Shown one piece after another: positions 1 to 7,177 of a DNA stretch of 11,131 bases. The notes below the pieces were generated by a model. The model searched no databases. It was not told where the DNA came from and saw only the letters and a list, made by a program, of their open reading frames with translations. The stretch's first letter is position 1. Every line of letters starts with the position of its first letter. Source of the DNA: an uncultured Ruminococcus sp. GTDB taxonomy: Bacteria > Bacillota > Clostridia > Oscillospirales > Acutalibacteraceae. Where the stretch lies: contig CACYDO010000352.1 of assembly GCA_902773165.1 (NCBI GenBank), positions 1 through 11,131 on the forward strand, in the 5' to 3' direction. The position numbers and the translations under genes were made by a program.

Positions 1-669
1 CAGTCCGTCGTTGAGAAGCGGCTCGTATTCAAAACGATTTTTCATACCGCCGATCGACGTTGTATTTGAAACAAAGCCGACAACGAAGTCGTCTTCTATC
101 TCTATCTCCTCGCTTTCCACCTTGATGTGGTAGTAGGAATAGTTTTTCAGCCGCTTGATAGCCTCTATGATATACGCAGCATGACCGAGCTGATTTTTCA
201 TCTTCTGAGGTGTTTCGTAGGATACGTCGGTAAACATTCCGAACGCCGAGATATACAAGTACGGATTTCCATTGAATCTTCCGCAGTCGCAGTTGATAGG
301 CGACCCCGAAACGATTTTCCTGGCTGCTTCGGGAATTTCAAACGGAATTTCCAGACTTGCCCCGAAGTCATTTGTAGATCCGCATGGGATATATCCGAGC
401 GTAACTCTGTCTTCCTTCGGCAGATCAACAACGCCCTGTATCGCTTCGCTGAGCGTTCCGTCACCGCCGCAGACTGCAACGACATCAAACTCTCCGCAGC
501 GAGATACTATCTGATCGTGAGCGTCATAGCGCTTCTGAGTGGGATACACCGTAACGTCATATCCGCCCTTTACGAGTATATCAACCACCTGCCAAAGCTC
601 CTGGCGGATCATGGATTTTCCGGAAGATGGATTGAACATCAACAACAGTTTTTTCTTTTTTGTTTTCAT
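1..669 (-). CDS. YegS/DgkB-family lipid kinase (diacylglycerol kinase-like), 3' end cut by window edge
   Basis: An open frame of 223 codons runs off the left edge without a stop, so only the N-terminal part is present; family members are usually about 290 to 310 residues. It shows the catalytic-domain signatures of the DAGK/YegS family (PF00781): a first strand ending in NPSSGK (residues 13-18), the nucleotide-binding CGGDGT loop (67-72) and GSTNDF (97-102). By family knowledge it phosphorylates a lipid such as diacylglycerol with ATP at the inner face of the membrane; the exact substrate cannot be told from sequence. The ATG at 669 is chosen because GGTGAT lies 7 bases upstream, but in-frame ATG (678) and GTG (681) starts are possible. 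The gene begins 14 bases after the ANTAR gene stops, so the two are probably co-transcribed. It has no obvious link to aromatic synthesis and may simply be the tail of the transcript. Confidence 0.88.
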   Translation of the reverse strand, partial: MKTKKKKLLLMFNPSSGKSMIRQELWQVVDILVKGGYDVTVYPTQKRYDAHDQIVSRCGEFDVVAVCGGDGTLSEAIQGVVDLPKEDRVTLGYIPCGSTNDFGASLEIPFEIPEAARKIVSGSPINCDCGRFNGNPYLYISAFGMFTDVSYETPQKMKNQLGHAAYIIEAIKRLKNYSYYHIKVESEEIEIEDDFVVGFVSNTTSIGGMKNRFEYEPLLNDGL

Positions 670-683
670 CGTGATCATCACCG

Positions 684-1271
684 TCATCTAATATTATTAT
701 GGGCAGAATATGTTTTCAGCACCTGCTTTGCAACCTCAAGCTTTGATATACGCATATCCATTGCCTGTTTTTCAATATATTTATGTGCGCGCTCCTCGGA
801 TAATGCAAGGTACTGCATTAGCAGGATCTTCGCGCGATTTATAAGCTTTGTTTCCTCCAGGCTTGAACGCAAACGTTCATTTTCCTGCGAAAGCCCCTCA
901 TATCTTTTCTGAGCCGCCCTTACAACGCCCATCAGCTGACGAAACAGCGGCTTGTTTATCGGCTTCGAAACGACAACAACTCCGTGTTCTGATACACGCC
1001 TGCCGATCAGAGAGGCTTTATCAGCCGCAACAAGCAGCAGCACGCCGCAGATCGTGTCTGTGCTGACCTTTATCGCAAGATCAACGCCGTCATCGTCTTC
1101 GAGCGGCGAATTTATCACTACAAAATCAAACACTGCATCGTTGGCAAATTCCAGAGCGCTCTGTGCGTCGCTTACCACTGCGCCCACTTCGCAGGAATTT
1201 TCTTCAAGCAGAGATTTAACAGCATTGACTGCCGATGAAAGCTTCGACACAAGCAAAGCCTTGTTTTTCAT
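684..1271 (-). CDS. ANTAR-domain RNA-binding antiterminator with degenerate (pseudo) receiver domain
   Basis: A 195-residue protein with two parts. Residues 1 to about 115 fold like a response-regulator receiver, and residues about 122-187 match the ANTAR RNA-binding domain (A147, L150-M152, the S158-E-E-R-A segment, then a K177-L-E-V-A-K helix), joined by a probable coiled coil (about 118-145). ANTAR proteins act as transcription antiterminators by binding paired hexaloop hairpins in nascent leaders. The receiver looks non-phosphorylatable. Counting back from the conserved Gly62, the phospho-acceptor Asp position holds Asn54 (VVINSPLEDDDG), and the acidic pair after the first strand is missing (ALLVSK). 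Only the lysine (K103 in SKPINK) is kept. So its activity is probably controlled by something other than phosphorylation (inference). It lies 42 bases after pheA and 14 before the lipid kinase gene. SD AAGGTG sits 9 bases before the ATG. RNA targets are unknown. Confidence 0.87.
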   Translation of the reverse strand: MKNKALLVSKLSSAVNAVKSLLEENSCEVGAVVSDAQSALEFANDAVFDFVVINSPLEDDDGVDLAIKVSTDTICGVLLLVAADKASLIGRRVSEHGVVVVSKPINKPLFRQLMGVVRAAQKRYEGLSQENERLRSSLEETKLINRAKILLMQYLALSEERAHKYIEKQAMDMRISKLEVAKQVLKTYSAHNNIR

Positions 1272-1287
1272 TATACATCACACCTTG

Positions 1288-1313
1288 CGTAATAGGTACA
1301 CGTAACAGGTACA
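1288..1313. repeat. Tandem 13-bp direct repeat between pheA and the ANTAR gene
   Basis: Two adjacent 13-bp units, CGTAATAGGTACA (1288-1300) and CGTAACAGGTACA (1301-1313), match at 12 of 13 positions. They fill almost the whole gap between the pheA stop codon and the ribosome binding site of the ANTAR gene. This could be a protein-binding direct repeat, or a simple slippage duplication that lengthened the gap. Confidence 0.75.
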
Positions 1314-2438
1314 TCAGTAGTTTCCCAAAAAAGAGAACTCGGGAAGCTCCTCGGAAAGCGCACAGAGCATTCGGCGATTATTTGCGTTTTCACGAACATT
1401 GCCGATAAAATCGAGGTAAAAAAGATAATCAAACTGAGAATCAGGTATCGGTCGTGATTCTATCTTTGTTAAGTCAAATCCGTGAGAAGCAAATCGGCTC
1501 AGCACCGTATACAGCGAACCGGGGCGGTTATTTAATGTAAAGCACAGAGAGATCTTGCTTGACTTCTCCGTAATTATTGCCTTCTTTGAGATAACAATAA
1601 ACCGCGTGCAGTTATTGTCGTTGTTCTGAATATTTTTATCCAGAACCTTTAAACCGAACTCGTCAGCCGCGCGTTTTGTGCAGATAGCCGCCCAATTTAT
1701 ACGCTTTTCCTCGGCAACTGTCTGAGCCGCCGCAGATGTACTGCCGATTTTCTTCTTGTGAAAGCCGTTTTCGCTGATGAATAGTGAACACTGCGAAAGT
1801 CCCTGCTCATGCGAAAGAACGTATTCGATATTTGAGATATCTGTCTGCGGTATCGCGCAAAGACAATGCTCTATCGGAAGATCGGTTTCTCCAACGATAA
1901 AATAGCGATATTTAAGAATAAGATCGTAAACACGCGAAACCGAACCTGCCGAGCTGTTCTCTACCGGCAGAACTCCGAAATCACAGCGGTCGGAAGCAAC
2001 TGCTTCAAAAACCTTGTCGAAATTCTTCTCCAGGCTGATCTGTGCATTCGGAAAGAAATTAAGCGCAGCTAAATGAGAATTAGAGCCTGCCGCACCAAGG
2101 CAAGCTATGTTCCACGAATCGCTACGGCGGTCAAGCTCAGTTTCGGCATTTTCTATCGTCTGCTTCAAAGGGCTGTCTGCGCCGATGATACCGTACTGAA
2201 GCTCTCTTGAAAGAGCCATGATGTTTCCGTAGAGCAAACGCGCGTACTTTCCGTATTCTCCCGCCATATTTTCAACACGTTCAAGAACCTGCTCTTCACG
2301 CGCAATATTCAGTATCGGGGTTTTGGTTCCTTTTTTGCTTCTTGCAACAGCCGCAGAGCAGTCCATGCGTTTTTTAAACAGATCTATAAGCTGCTCGTCT
2401 ATCTGATCTATCTCATCTCTGATATTTTTAAGCTCCAT
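1314..2438 (-). CDS. pheA: Bifunctional chorismate mutase / prephenate dehydratase (P-protein)
   Basis: This 374-residue protein converts chorismate to prephenate and then to phenylpyruvate, the precursor of phenylalanine, in the cytoplasm. Residues 1-85 are an AroQ-type chorismate mutase. The expected active-site residues are visible as R7, R24, K35, E48 and Q81 by comparison with the E. coli enzyme. Residues about 110-282 are prephenate dehydratase, including the diagnostic catalytic TRF motif (278-280). Residues about 295-370 form an ACT domain with RPGSL (305-309) and ESRP (327-330), the phenylalanine-binding motifs, so feedback inhibition by phenylalanine is expected. The length matches the family (about 360-390). 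The start has a good SD (GAGGAG) that overlaps the aroC stop codon, and the gap to aroC is 12 bases, indicating translational coupling within the operon. It is followed by the ANTAR gene. Confidence 0.97.
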   Translation of the reverse strand: MELKNIRDEIDQIDEQLIDLFKKRMDCSAAVARSKKGTKTPILNIAREEQVLERVENMAGEYGKYARLLYGNIMALSRELQYGIIGADSPLKQTIENAETELDRRSDSWNIACLGAAGSNSHLAALNFFPNAQISLEKNFDKVFEAVASDRCDFGVLPVENSSAGSVSRVYDLILKYRYFIVGETDLPIEHCLCAIPQTDISNIEYVLSHEQGLSQCSLFISENGFHKKKIGSTSAAAQTVAEEKRINWAAICTKRAADEFGLKVLDKNIQNNDNNCTRFIVISKKAIITEKSSKISLCFTLNNRPGSLYTVLSRFASHGFDLTKIESRPIPDSQFDYLFYLDFIGNVRENANNRRMLCALSEELPEFSFLGNY

Positions 2439-2450
2439 TGTAGTAACTCC

Positions 2451-3524
2451 TCAAATCAAATTCATCAGCGCAACTGCCGCTGCCGACTCAATAACAGGAA
2501 CTGCGCGCGGCACTATACACGGGTCGTGTCTGCCCTTGATTTGCAGCGTTGTATCCTTATGCTGCTGAAGGTCTACCGTTTTTTGCTCCTGAGAGATAGA
2601 CGGAGTGGGCTTGATTGCTGCGCGGAAAATTATAGGCATTCCCGAGGTGATCCCACCGAGTGCTCCGCCGTGATTATTCGTCCTCGTGCGGATCTCTCCG
2701 TTATCATTGTAATAAAACTCATCATTATTCTGCGAACCTCTGAGCGCCGCACCTGCAAATCCCGAACCGAATTCAACGCCCTTTACGGCAGGAACTCCGA
2801 ATACAGCCGCTGCAATGATATTCTCCACGCCGCCGAACATCGGGTCACCTACACCTGCCGGCATACCCTGAACGATACACTCAACTATACCGCCTATGCT
2901 GTCGCTGCTCATGCGGGCAGCTTCAACCTCAGCACGCATGGCGTTTTCACGGCTTTTATCAACAAGGGCAAATTTTTCTGTATTCAGCGCTGCGATCAGA
3001 TCATCTGAAATGCCCGTTGGTTCAAAGGGTTCATCGCAGACGCTGCCGATCGAATAAATATGAGCGGCGATATCTATCCCTCTGCGCTTTAGAATCTGTC
3101 GGGAAACTGCGCCTGCAAAAACAATATTCGCCGTAAGCCTGCCCGAGAAATGACCGCCGCCTCGGATATCGTTATTTCCGCCATAGCGAACGAAAGCCGC
3201 ATAGTCAGAGTGACCGGGACGAGGTGCAGCTAACAGATTTCCGTAATCTCCCGAGCGCGTATTTGTATTTTTAATTATTGCGCAAAGCGGTGCGCCTGTC
3301 GTTTTATCGCCGAGCATACCCGAAAGTATCTCGGGCATATCGGCTTCCTTGCGCGGAGTTGCTGTTTTGTCGCCGCCCGGTGCTCTGCGCTGCATCTGGC
3401 GGTAAACCTCCTCCATGTCGATCGTTTCGCCCGAAGGAAGACCGTCGATCACAACTCCGATCGCCGCTCCGTGGCTTTCGCCGAAAACTGATATTCTGAG
3501 CTTACTGCCAAATACAGATCCCAA
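2451..3524 (-). CDS. aroC: Chorismate synthase (TTG start)
   Basis: This 357-residue enzyme carries out the last common step of the shikimate pathway, the FMN-dependent 1,4-elimination of phosphate from EPSP to give chorismate. Family signatures are clear: FGESHG (15-20, with His18), RRAPGG (46-51), RPGHSDY (102-108, with His105), RGGGHFSGR (121-129), and near the C-terminus a GRHDPC segment followed by PRAVPV. The start is TTG at 3524: a TAA stop lies immediately upstream in frame, and starting there gives the usual FG-containing N-terminus, whereas the next ATG would remove the FGESHG motif. The SD (AAAGG) is 12 bases upstream and modest, so initiation may lean on coupling to aroA, which ends 16 bases before. 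The pheA gene follows after 12 bases. Confidence 0.97.
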   Translation of the reverse strand: MGSVFGSKLRISVFGESHGAAIGVVIDGLPSGETIDMEEVYRQMQRRAPGGDKTATPRKEADMPEILSGMLGDKTTGAPLCAIIKNTNTRSGDYGNLLAAPRPGHSDYAAFVRYGGNNDIRGGGHFSGRLTANIVFAGAVSRQILKRRGIDIAAHIYSIGSVCDEPFEPTGISDDLIAALNTEKFALVDKSRENAMRAEVEAARMSSDSIGGIVECIVQGMPAGVGDPMFGGVENIIAAAVFGVPAVKGVEFGSGFAGAALRGSQNNDEFYYNDNGEIRTRTNNHGGALGGITSGMPIIFRAAIKPTPSISQEQKTVDLQQHKDTTLQIKGRHDPCIVPRAVPVIESAAAVALMNLI

Positions 3525-3540
3525 TTAGATCACAAACCTT

Positions 3541-4797
3541 TCAACTATTATATCTCACAAGCTTGTCAAGCTCCTCAAAGAAGCTGCCAAACGACTTGCT
3601 TATACTTTCTTTATCCGATATAGTAACGCCGTCAACAGAATTCAAAGCAGCTATCGCCATTGACATCACTATGCGGTGGTCGTTGCAGCCGTCGGCGCCC
3701 CCTCCGCGCAGCGTATCTTTTCCGCAAATAATCAAGCCGTCTTCTGTTTCCTCAATATTTGCGCCGCAGGACGAAAGAGCATTTTTCATAGCGGCAAGGC
3801 GGTCGCTCTCTTTAAGTCGAACGCGCTGTGCGTTGTAAATTCTCGTTTCTCCCTCGGCAAATGCTCCGCACACAGATAATATCGGAACAAGATCGGGTAT
3901 CTGTGAAGCGTCTATATTTATGCCGTGCAGCTTATTTTTCCGACAGTGAACGCCGTTTTCCGTCATATCTATCTGTGCGCCGAAGCGGTTCAGAAGCTCT
4001 GCTATCTCCTTATCTCCCTGACGGGAATCAGATCTCAGACCGCAGACCTCAACATCACCGCAAAGCGCAGCTCCTGCCAGAAAAAATGCCGCCTGTGACC
4101 AATCGCCTTCCGTTGTATAATTACACGGAGTGTATTTCTGATTTCCCTTAACAATAAAATCGCCGTTTTCTTCGATGATCTCCACGCCGAAACGCTTCTG
4201 CACATTTATAGTCATATCTATGTAGCCCTTAGACTGCAAGGGCGAAGTCAGGTGAATAACGCTGTCGCCGTCAAGAAGCGGAAGAGCGAACAGCAGACCC
4301 GTAATAAACTGCGAGCTTATATCCCCCGGTACTTCATAAACTCCGGGCAAAAGCTTACCGCTTATCTCAAAGGGCAAGCCGCCCTCTGTGCGGCATTTTA
4401 CGCCGTGTTCGGGCAAAAGCTTTGAAAATACGCCGAGCGGTCTTTGAGGAAGTCTTCCTTTTCCGTTAAATACGGCTGAAACTCCGCCTGCCGCCGCTAC
4501 AGGAATAAAAAATCTGACTGTAGAACCCGATTCGCGGCAGTTAAGCTCTGCGTTATCCTTTTCAAACATATGCTGTGCGCATACAACGAGCTTATCCTCG
4601 TAAATTCCGACGTCTGCGCCGAGAGCTTTTACGCAGTCGATCGTTGCCAATATATCCTCCGAATACGCAACAGGCGATATTTCGCAGCGTCCGCGTGAAA
4701 GCGCTGCACAGATGATCGCCCTGTGTACATCGCTTTTTGACGGCGGTGCAGTGACCTTTCCGAAAAGCGTACCGGGCATTACCTTTACATCAGACAT
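3541..4797 (-). CDS. aroA: 3-phosphoshikimate 1-carboxyvinyltransferase (EPSP synthase)
   Basis: This 418-residue enzyme transfers the enolpyruvyl group of PEP to shikimate 3-phosphate, the step before chorismate synthase. The inside-out alpha/beta barrel family is recognisable from PPSKSDVHR (18-26, with Lys21 and Arg26), RESGSTVRF (88-96), RLPQRP (115-120), GDISSQF in the middle, a KESDR motif and a late NDHRIVM motif. The region equivalent to E. coli residues 94-101 reads ESGSTVRF instead of NAGTAMRP. The glycine contacting PEP is kept (G91), but Thr97 becomes Ser and Pro101 becomes Phe, so this is not a classical class I enzyme. The strong SD AGGAGG overlaps the tyrA stop codon, 9 bases before the ATG, and aroC follows after 16 bases. 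Together these indicate a coupled operon. Confidence 0.97.
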   Translation of the reverse strand: MSDVKVMPGTLFGKVTAPPSKSDVHRAIICAALSRGRCEISPVAYSEDILATIDCVKALGADVGIYEDKLVVCAQHMFEKDNAELNCRESGSTVRFFIPVAAAGGVSAVFNGKGRLPQRPLGVFSKLLPEHGVKCRTEGGLPFEISGKLLPGVYEVPGDISSQFITGLLFALPLLDGDSVIHLTSPLQSKGYIDMTINVQKRFGVEIIEENGDFIVKGNQKYTPCNYTTEGDWSQAAFFLAGAALCGDVEVCGLRSDSRQGDKEIAELLNRFGAQIDMTENGVHCRKNKLHGINIDASQIPDLVPILSVCGAFAEGETRIYNAQRVRLKESDRLAAMKNALSSCGANIEETEDGLIICGKDTLRGGGADGCNDHRIVMSMAIAALNSVDGVTISDKESISKSFGSFFEELDKLVRYNS

Positions 4798-4810
4798 TAA
4801 TGATCGCCTC

Positions 4811-5641
4811 CTACTCTCCGAGAGCTTCTTTTATAAGCCGCGCTGATTTCAGCTGGTTTCTGAGCTCATTTTCATTGCCCTCCGCAATAAGCCTGCGGAA
4901 CATTTTCAGATTATCTACAAGAATATCTATCTCCGCACAGAGAGGGTCTTTATTATCGAGAAACAGATCTGTCCACAGATTCTCGTTGATAGACGCAACG
5001 CGGGAAACATCTCTGTAGCTGCCTGCCGAAAATCCCTTATGATTCGGGCAGCATGGACTTTTTACGTAAGAACACGCAAGCACATGGGGCAGCTGCGAGG
5101 TAAACGCGATCATTCTGTCATGCTCGGCAGGGTCGGCAACGCGGATAGAACCGAAGCCTATCTCCATCGCCCTGTCCGCCAGGAGCTTAACAGCCTCGTC
5201 CCCCGATCCGCACGGAACTATGATATAGCTTGCGCCCTTGAACAATTCGGAATCGGCTGCTTCATACGAGAATTTTTCTTTTCCTGCCATCGGGTGAGAG
5301 CCGCAGAAGGTCAGCCCGTGAGCGCGGCAAATTTCGGTTAGTCTGCCGCAGATCTCGCTTTTTATTCCGCAAACGTCTGTAATAACACAGTGCTTTGAGA
5401 ACTTATCGGCATTTTCTTCGATAAACGCCACTATATGCTCGGGATACGTACACATATACACGATATCGGCTTTGCCTAAGCTTTCGGGCGTTCCGATCTC
5501 GTGAACAGCGCCGTCTGCAAGTGCCCGTTCAAGCGTTGCCTGCGTTCTGTTTATTCCGATAATATGGTGGTCTGTATATTTCGAAAACGCCTTAGCAAGC
5601 GAACCTCCGATTATTCCCAAACCAACGATAGCTATATTCAT
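4811..5641 (-). CDS. tyrA: Prephenate dehydrogenase (arogenate dehydrogenase possible)
   Basis: A 276-residue TyrA-family enzyme that oxidatively decarboxylates prephenate (or arogenate) toward tyrosine. The N-terminal Rossmann fold has GLGIIGG (7-13). Strand two ends in GINRT (29-33): Asn-Arg replaces the usual acidic residue, which suggests NADP+ rather than NAD+ (inference). Other signatures are TDVCG (89-93), GSHPMAG (114-120) with the catalytic-type His116, SQLPH with His186, and YRDVSRVA (209-216) with Arg214 placed for substrate binding. It ends without a C-terminal ACT domain, unlike many Firmicute TyrA proteins, so end-product control by tyrosine may be weak or lie elsewhere. A GGAG SD precedes the ATG. 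It starts the tightly packed tyrA-aroA-aroC-pheA block and is preceded by its own likely promoter. Confidence 0.95.
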   Translation of the reverse strand: MNIAIVGLGIIGGSLAKAFSKYTDHHIIGINRTQATLERALADGAVHEIGTPESLGKADIVYMCTYPEHIVAFIEENADKFSKHCVITDVCGIKSEICGRLTEICRAHGLTFCGSHPMAGKEKFSYEAADSELFKGASYIIVPCGSGDEAVKLLADRAMEIGFGSIRVADPAEHDRMIAFTSQLPHVLACSYVKSPCCPNHKGFSAGSYRDVSRVASINENLWTDLFLDNKDPLCAEIDILVDNLKMFRRLIAEGNENELRNQLKSARLIKEALGE

Positions 5642-5663
5642 AAATCATTTCTCCACTAATTGA

Positions 5664-5693
5664 ATTATACAAAAATTAAAATCCCTCTGCCGA
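5664..5693 (-). promoter_or_regulatory. Candidate internal sigma-A promoter for tyrA-aroA-aroC-pheA
   Basis: On the minus strand a perfect -10 TATAAT (5664-5669) lies 18 bp downstream of TCGGCA (5688-5693), which matches TTGACA at 4 of 6 positions. It sits in the 83-base gap before tyrA, so the second half of the cluster could be transcribed independently of aroE-aroK and the membrane gene. Confidence 0.5.
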
Positions 5694-5694
5694 T

Positions 5695-5721
5695 CAGCGC
5701 AGGAATCACCTTACTGCGCTG
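5695..5721 (-). promoter_or_regulatory. Perfect 8-bp inverted repeat between the membrane gene and tyrA
   Basis: CAGCGCAG (5695-5702) and CTGCGCTG (5714-5721) form a perfect stem with an 11-base loop, starting three bases after the stop codon of the upstream gene and abutting the -35 of the putative tyrA promoter. The downstream T-rich stretch begins about a dozen bases away, so it is a poor intrinsic terminator. It could be an operator, an RNA-stabilising hairpin or a weak attenuator. Confidence 0.5.
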
Positions 5722-5724
5722 CGG

Positions 5725-7158
5725 TCATCTTTCAAATATCTTAGACGCATACACGAACGCCGAAAGCACAGACATCGCCGTCATGCTTATCCGTGCAGTT
5801 TTTGCAAGCGCGTAAATAACGGCGTTTGTCTTTTCCCTGTCGGAAGCATTTTGTATAAGCAGACCGAGCGCCGCCGAGCCTGATACGATCAGAGGAACGC
5901 AGTATCGCATATTCTCTGTGCAGACCTGCGGATACCTGATACAGAACACCAGGTAATTTATAAACACGACTGCAAAAGTCAGCGTAAACAGCAGCTTCAG
6001 TTCAAGAGAAAGCTTCTCTCTTTTTCTCCACATCAACACAACAGCCGCAGCGGATAAAACCGCGGTGACCGCCCCGGCAAAAAACAACGCAGTGCAGAAG
6101 GACTGCATAGTTATACTGTTATTAAAAAACGTTTCCTCGTCAAACATCGCATTTTTCATCAGTGCGATCACAGGATTGTACTCATTATACTCTGCGCCGT
6201 TCCACTCCCACTGAGTAAACGGAGAGGAGAACTGATGCAGCGAAAAATCCAACAGCCTTTTCACAGGCGAAACGTCTATATATTGACCCGAACGCTCGGA
6301 AAGCTTCGGAACATATCCGGGCGGCATACCGAATTTTATATAATTCCTTATAGACCAACAAAGCCCCAGCGGAACGCAGATCACTCCGAAAACAAAGAAC
6401 TGAGCTATCAGCCTTTTTCGATTTTTCTCTTTGATCAGAGCTACAAGGAAAACCGCCGCCACAGCAGGTGCAAGAAGCCCCACCGTCAGCTTTGTAAGCA
6501 TACCCAGCCCTATCGCAAACGCTATTGCAACAATGCTGCCAAAGCTTTTCTTTTCCGCCCATCTGACTGTAAACAGAATTGCAGTCACCGCAAAAAGCGA
6601 GGACAGCATATCGTTATTAAAGCTGCCCGAAAGAATTATCAGCGTTGGGTGAAATGTTACCGCAGCCGTCGCTGCCGTCAGCGCCCTATCCTTTAGCCCT
6701 ATCCGTTTCATTATGCGGTATGATAAAATGCAGAAAACGCTCGAATACACTGCTGAAACAGCTTGCAGAACATTTGGCGCGAGCCGGATATAATCCAACC
6801 CAATCGCTTTGACAATGCTTAAAATAACTGCGCTGATAATGTGGTGAAGCGGAGGGTGGTAAAATTGCAGATGATCTCTGGGGTCGGAATCAGGCAGACT
6901 GTGGTTTTCCATCAGGTACATTATATAACCCGAATGATTGGAATTCTCTTTGTAGAACCTTCCGGCGTCATGCTGACGCTGATAATCCTTTGTGTAAACC
7001 ACATACATCAGTCTTAAAATACAGCCGCTGACAAGCATAAGAATGCATATTCTTTCAGCTGTAAGCCTACCTTTTTTCTTTAAAAACAAACCGTATCCCA
7101 ACGGAAAAACGAGCAGCAGCGTTAATAACACTGCTGTCACGACAGAAACCTCTTCCAT
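5725..7158 (-). CDS. Polytopic membrane protein, probable GT-C (PMT/ArnT-like) glycosyltransferase
   Basis: A 477-residue integral membrane protein with roughly 11 to 13 hydrophobic segments (the first at about 5-26 and 37-55, the last around 447-470). The first extracytoplasmic loop carries QHDAG with Asp64, where GT-C enzymes keep their catalytic acidic residue, followed by YHPPLHH (100-106) and later SFNNDM, all reminiscent of PMT/DUF2029-like lipid-linked-sugar transferases. The likely role is transfer of a sugar from a polyprenyl phosphate donor to a cell-surface acceptor; donor and acceptor are unknown. An SD (AAAGGAG) lies 12 bases before the only credible start. The gene sits between aroK and tyrA, separated by 255 and 83 bases from its neighbours, whereas most other gaps in the cluster are 12 to 16 bases. 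That suggests it was inserted into an older aro operon (inference). Confidence 0.75.
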   Translation of the reverse strand: MEEVSVVTAVLLTLLLVFPLGYGLFLKKKGRLTAERICILMLVSGCILRLMYVVYTKDYQRQHDAGRFYKENSNHSGYIMYLMENHSLPDSDPRDHLQFYHPPLHHIISAVILSIVKAIGLDYIRLAPNVLQAVSAVYSSVFCILSYRIMKRIGLKDRALTAATAAVTFHPTLIILSGSFNNDMLSSLFAVTAILFTVRWAEKKSFGSIVAIAFAIGLGMLTKLTVGLLAPAVAAVFLVALIKEKNRKRLIAQFFVFGVICVPLGLCWSIRNYIKFGMPPGYVPKLSERSGQYIDVSPVKRLLDFSLHQFSSPFTQWEWNGAEYNEYNPVIALMKNAMFDEETFFNNSITMQSFCTALFFAGAVTAVLSAAAVVLMWRKREKLSLELKLLFTLTFAVVFINYLVFCIRYPQVCTENMRYCVPLIVSGSAALGLLIQNASDREKTNAVIYALAKTARISMTAMSVLSAFVYASKIFER

Positions 7159-7177
7159 ATAGCAGGAATGCTCCTTT

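Noticed and set aside
127..912. A 261-codon open frame on the plus strand
   Set aside because: It is antisense to the lipid kinase and ANTAR genes, which have clear family motifs, and its own translation shows no recognisable domain.
2526..3008. A 160-codon open frame on the plus strand
   Set aside because: Antisense to aroC, rich in Cys and Arg without any domain pattern; a codon-bias shadow.
5670..5721. The hairpin after the membrane gene as an intrinsic terminator
   Set aside because: The stem is perfect, but the T-rich stretch starts about a dozen bases after it and is interrupted by As and a GAGGG segment.
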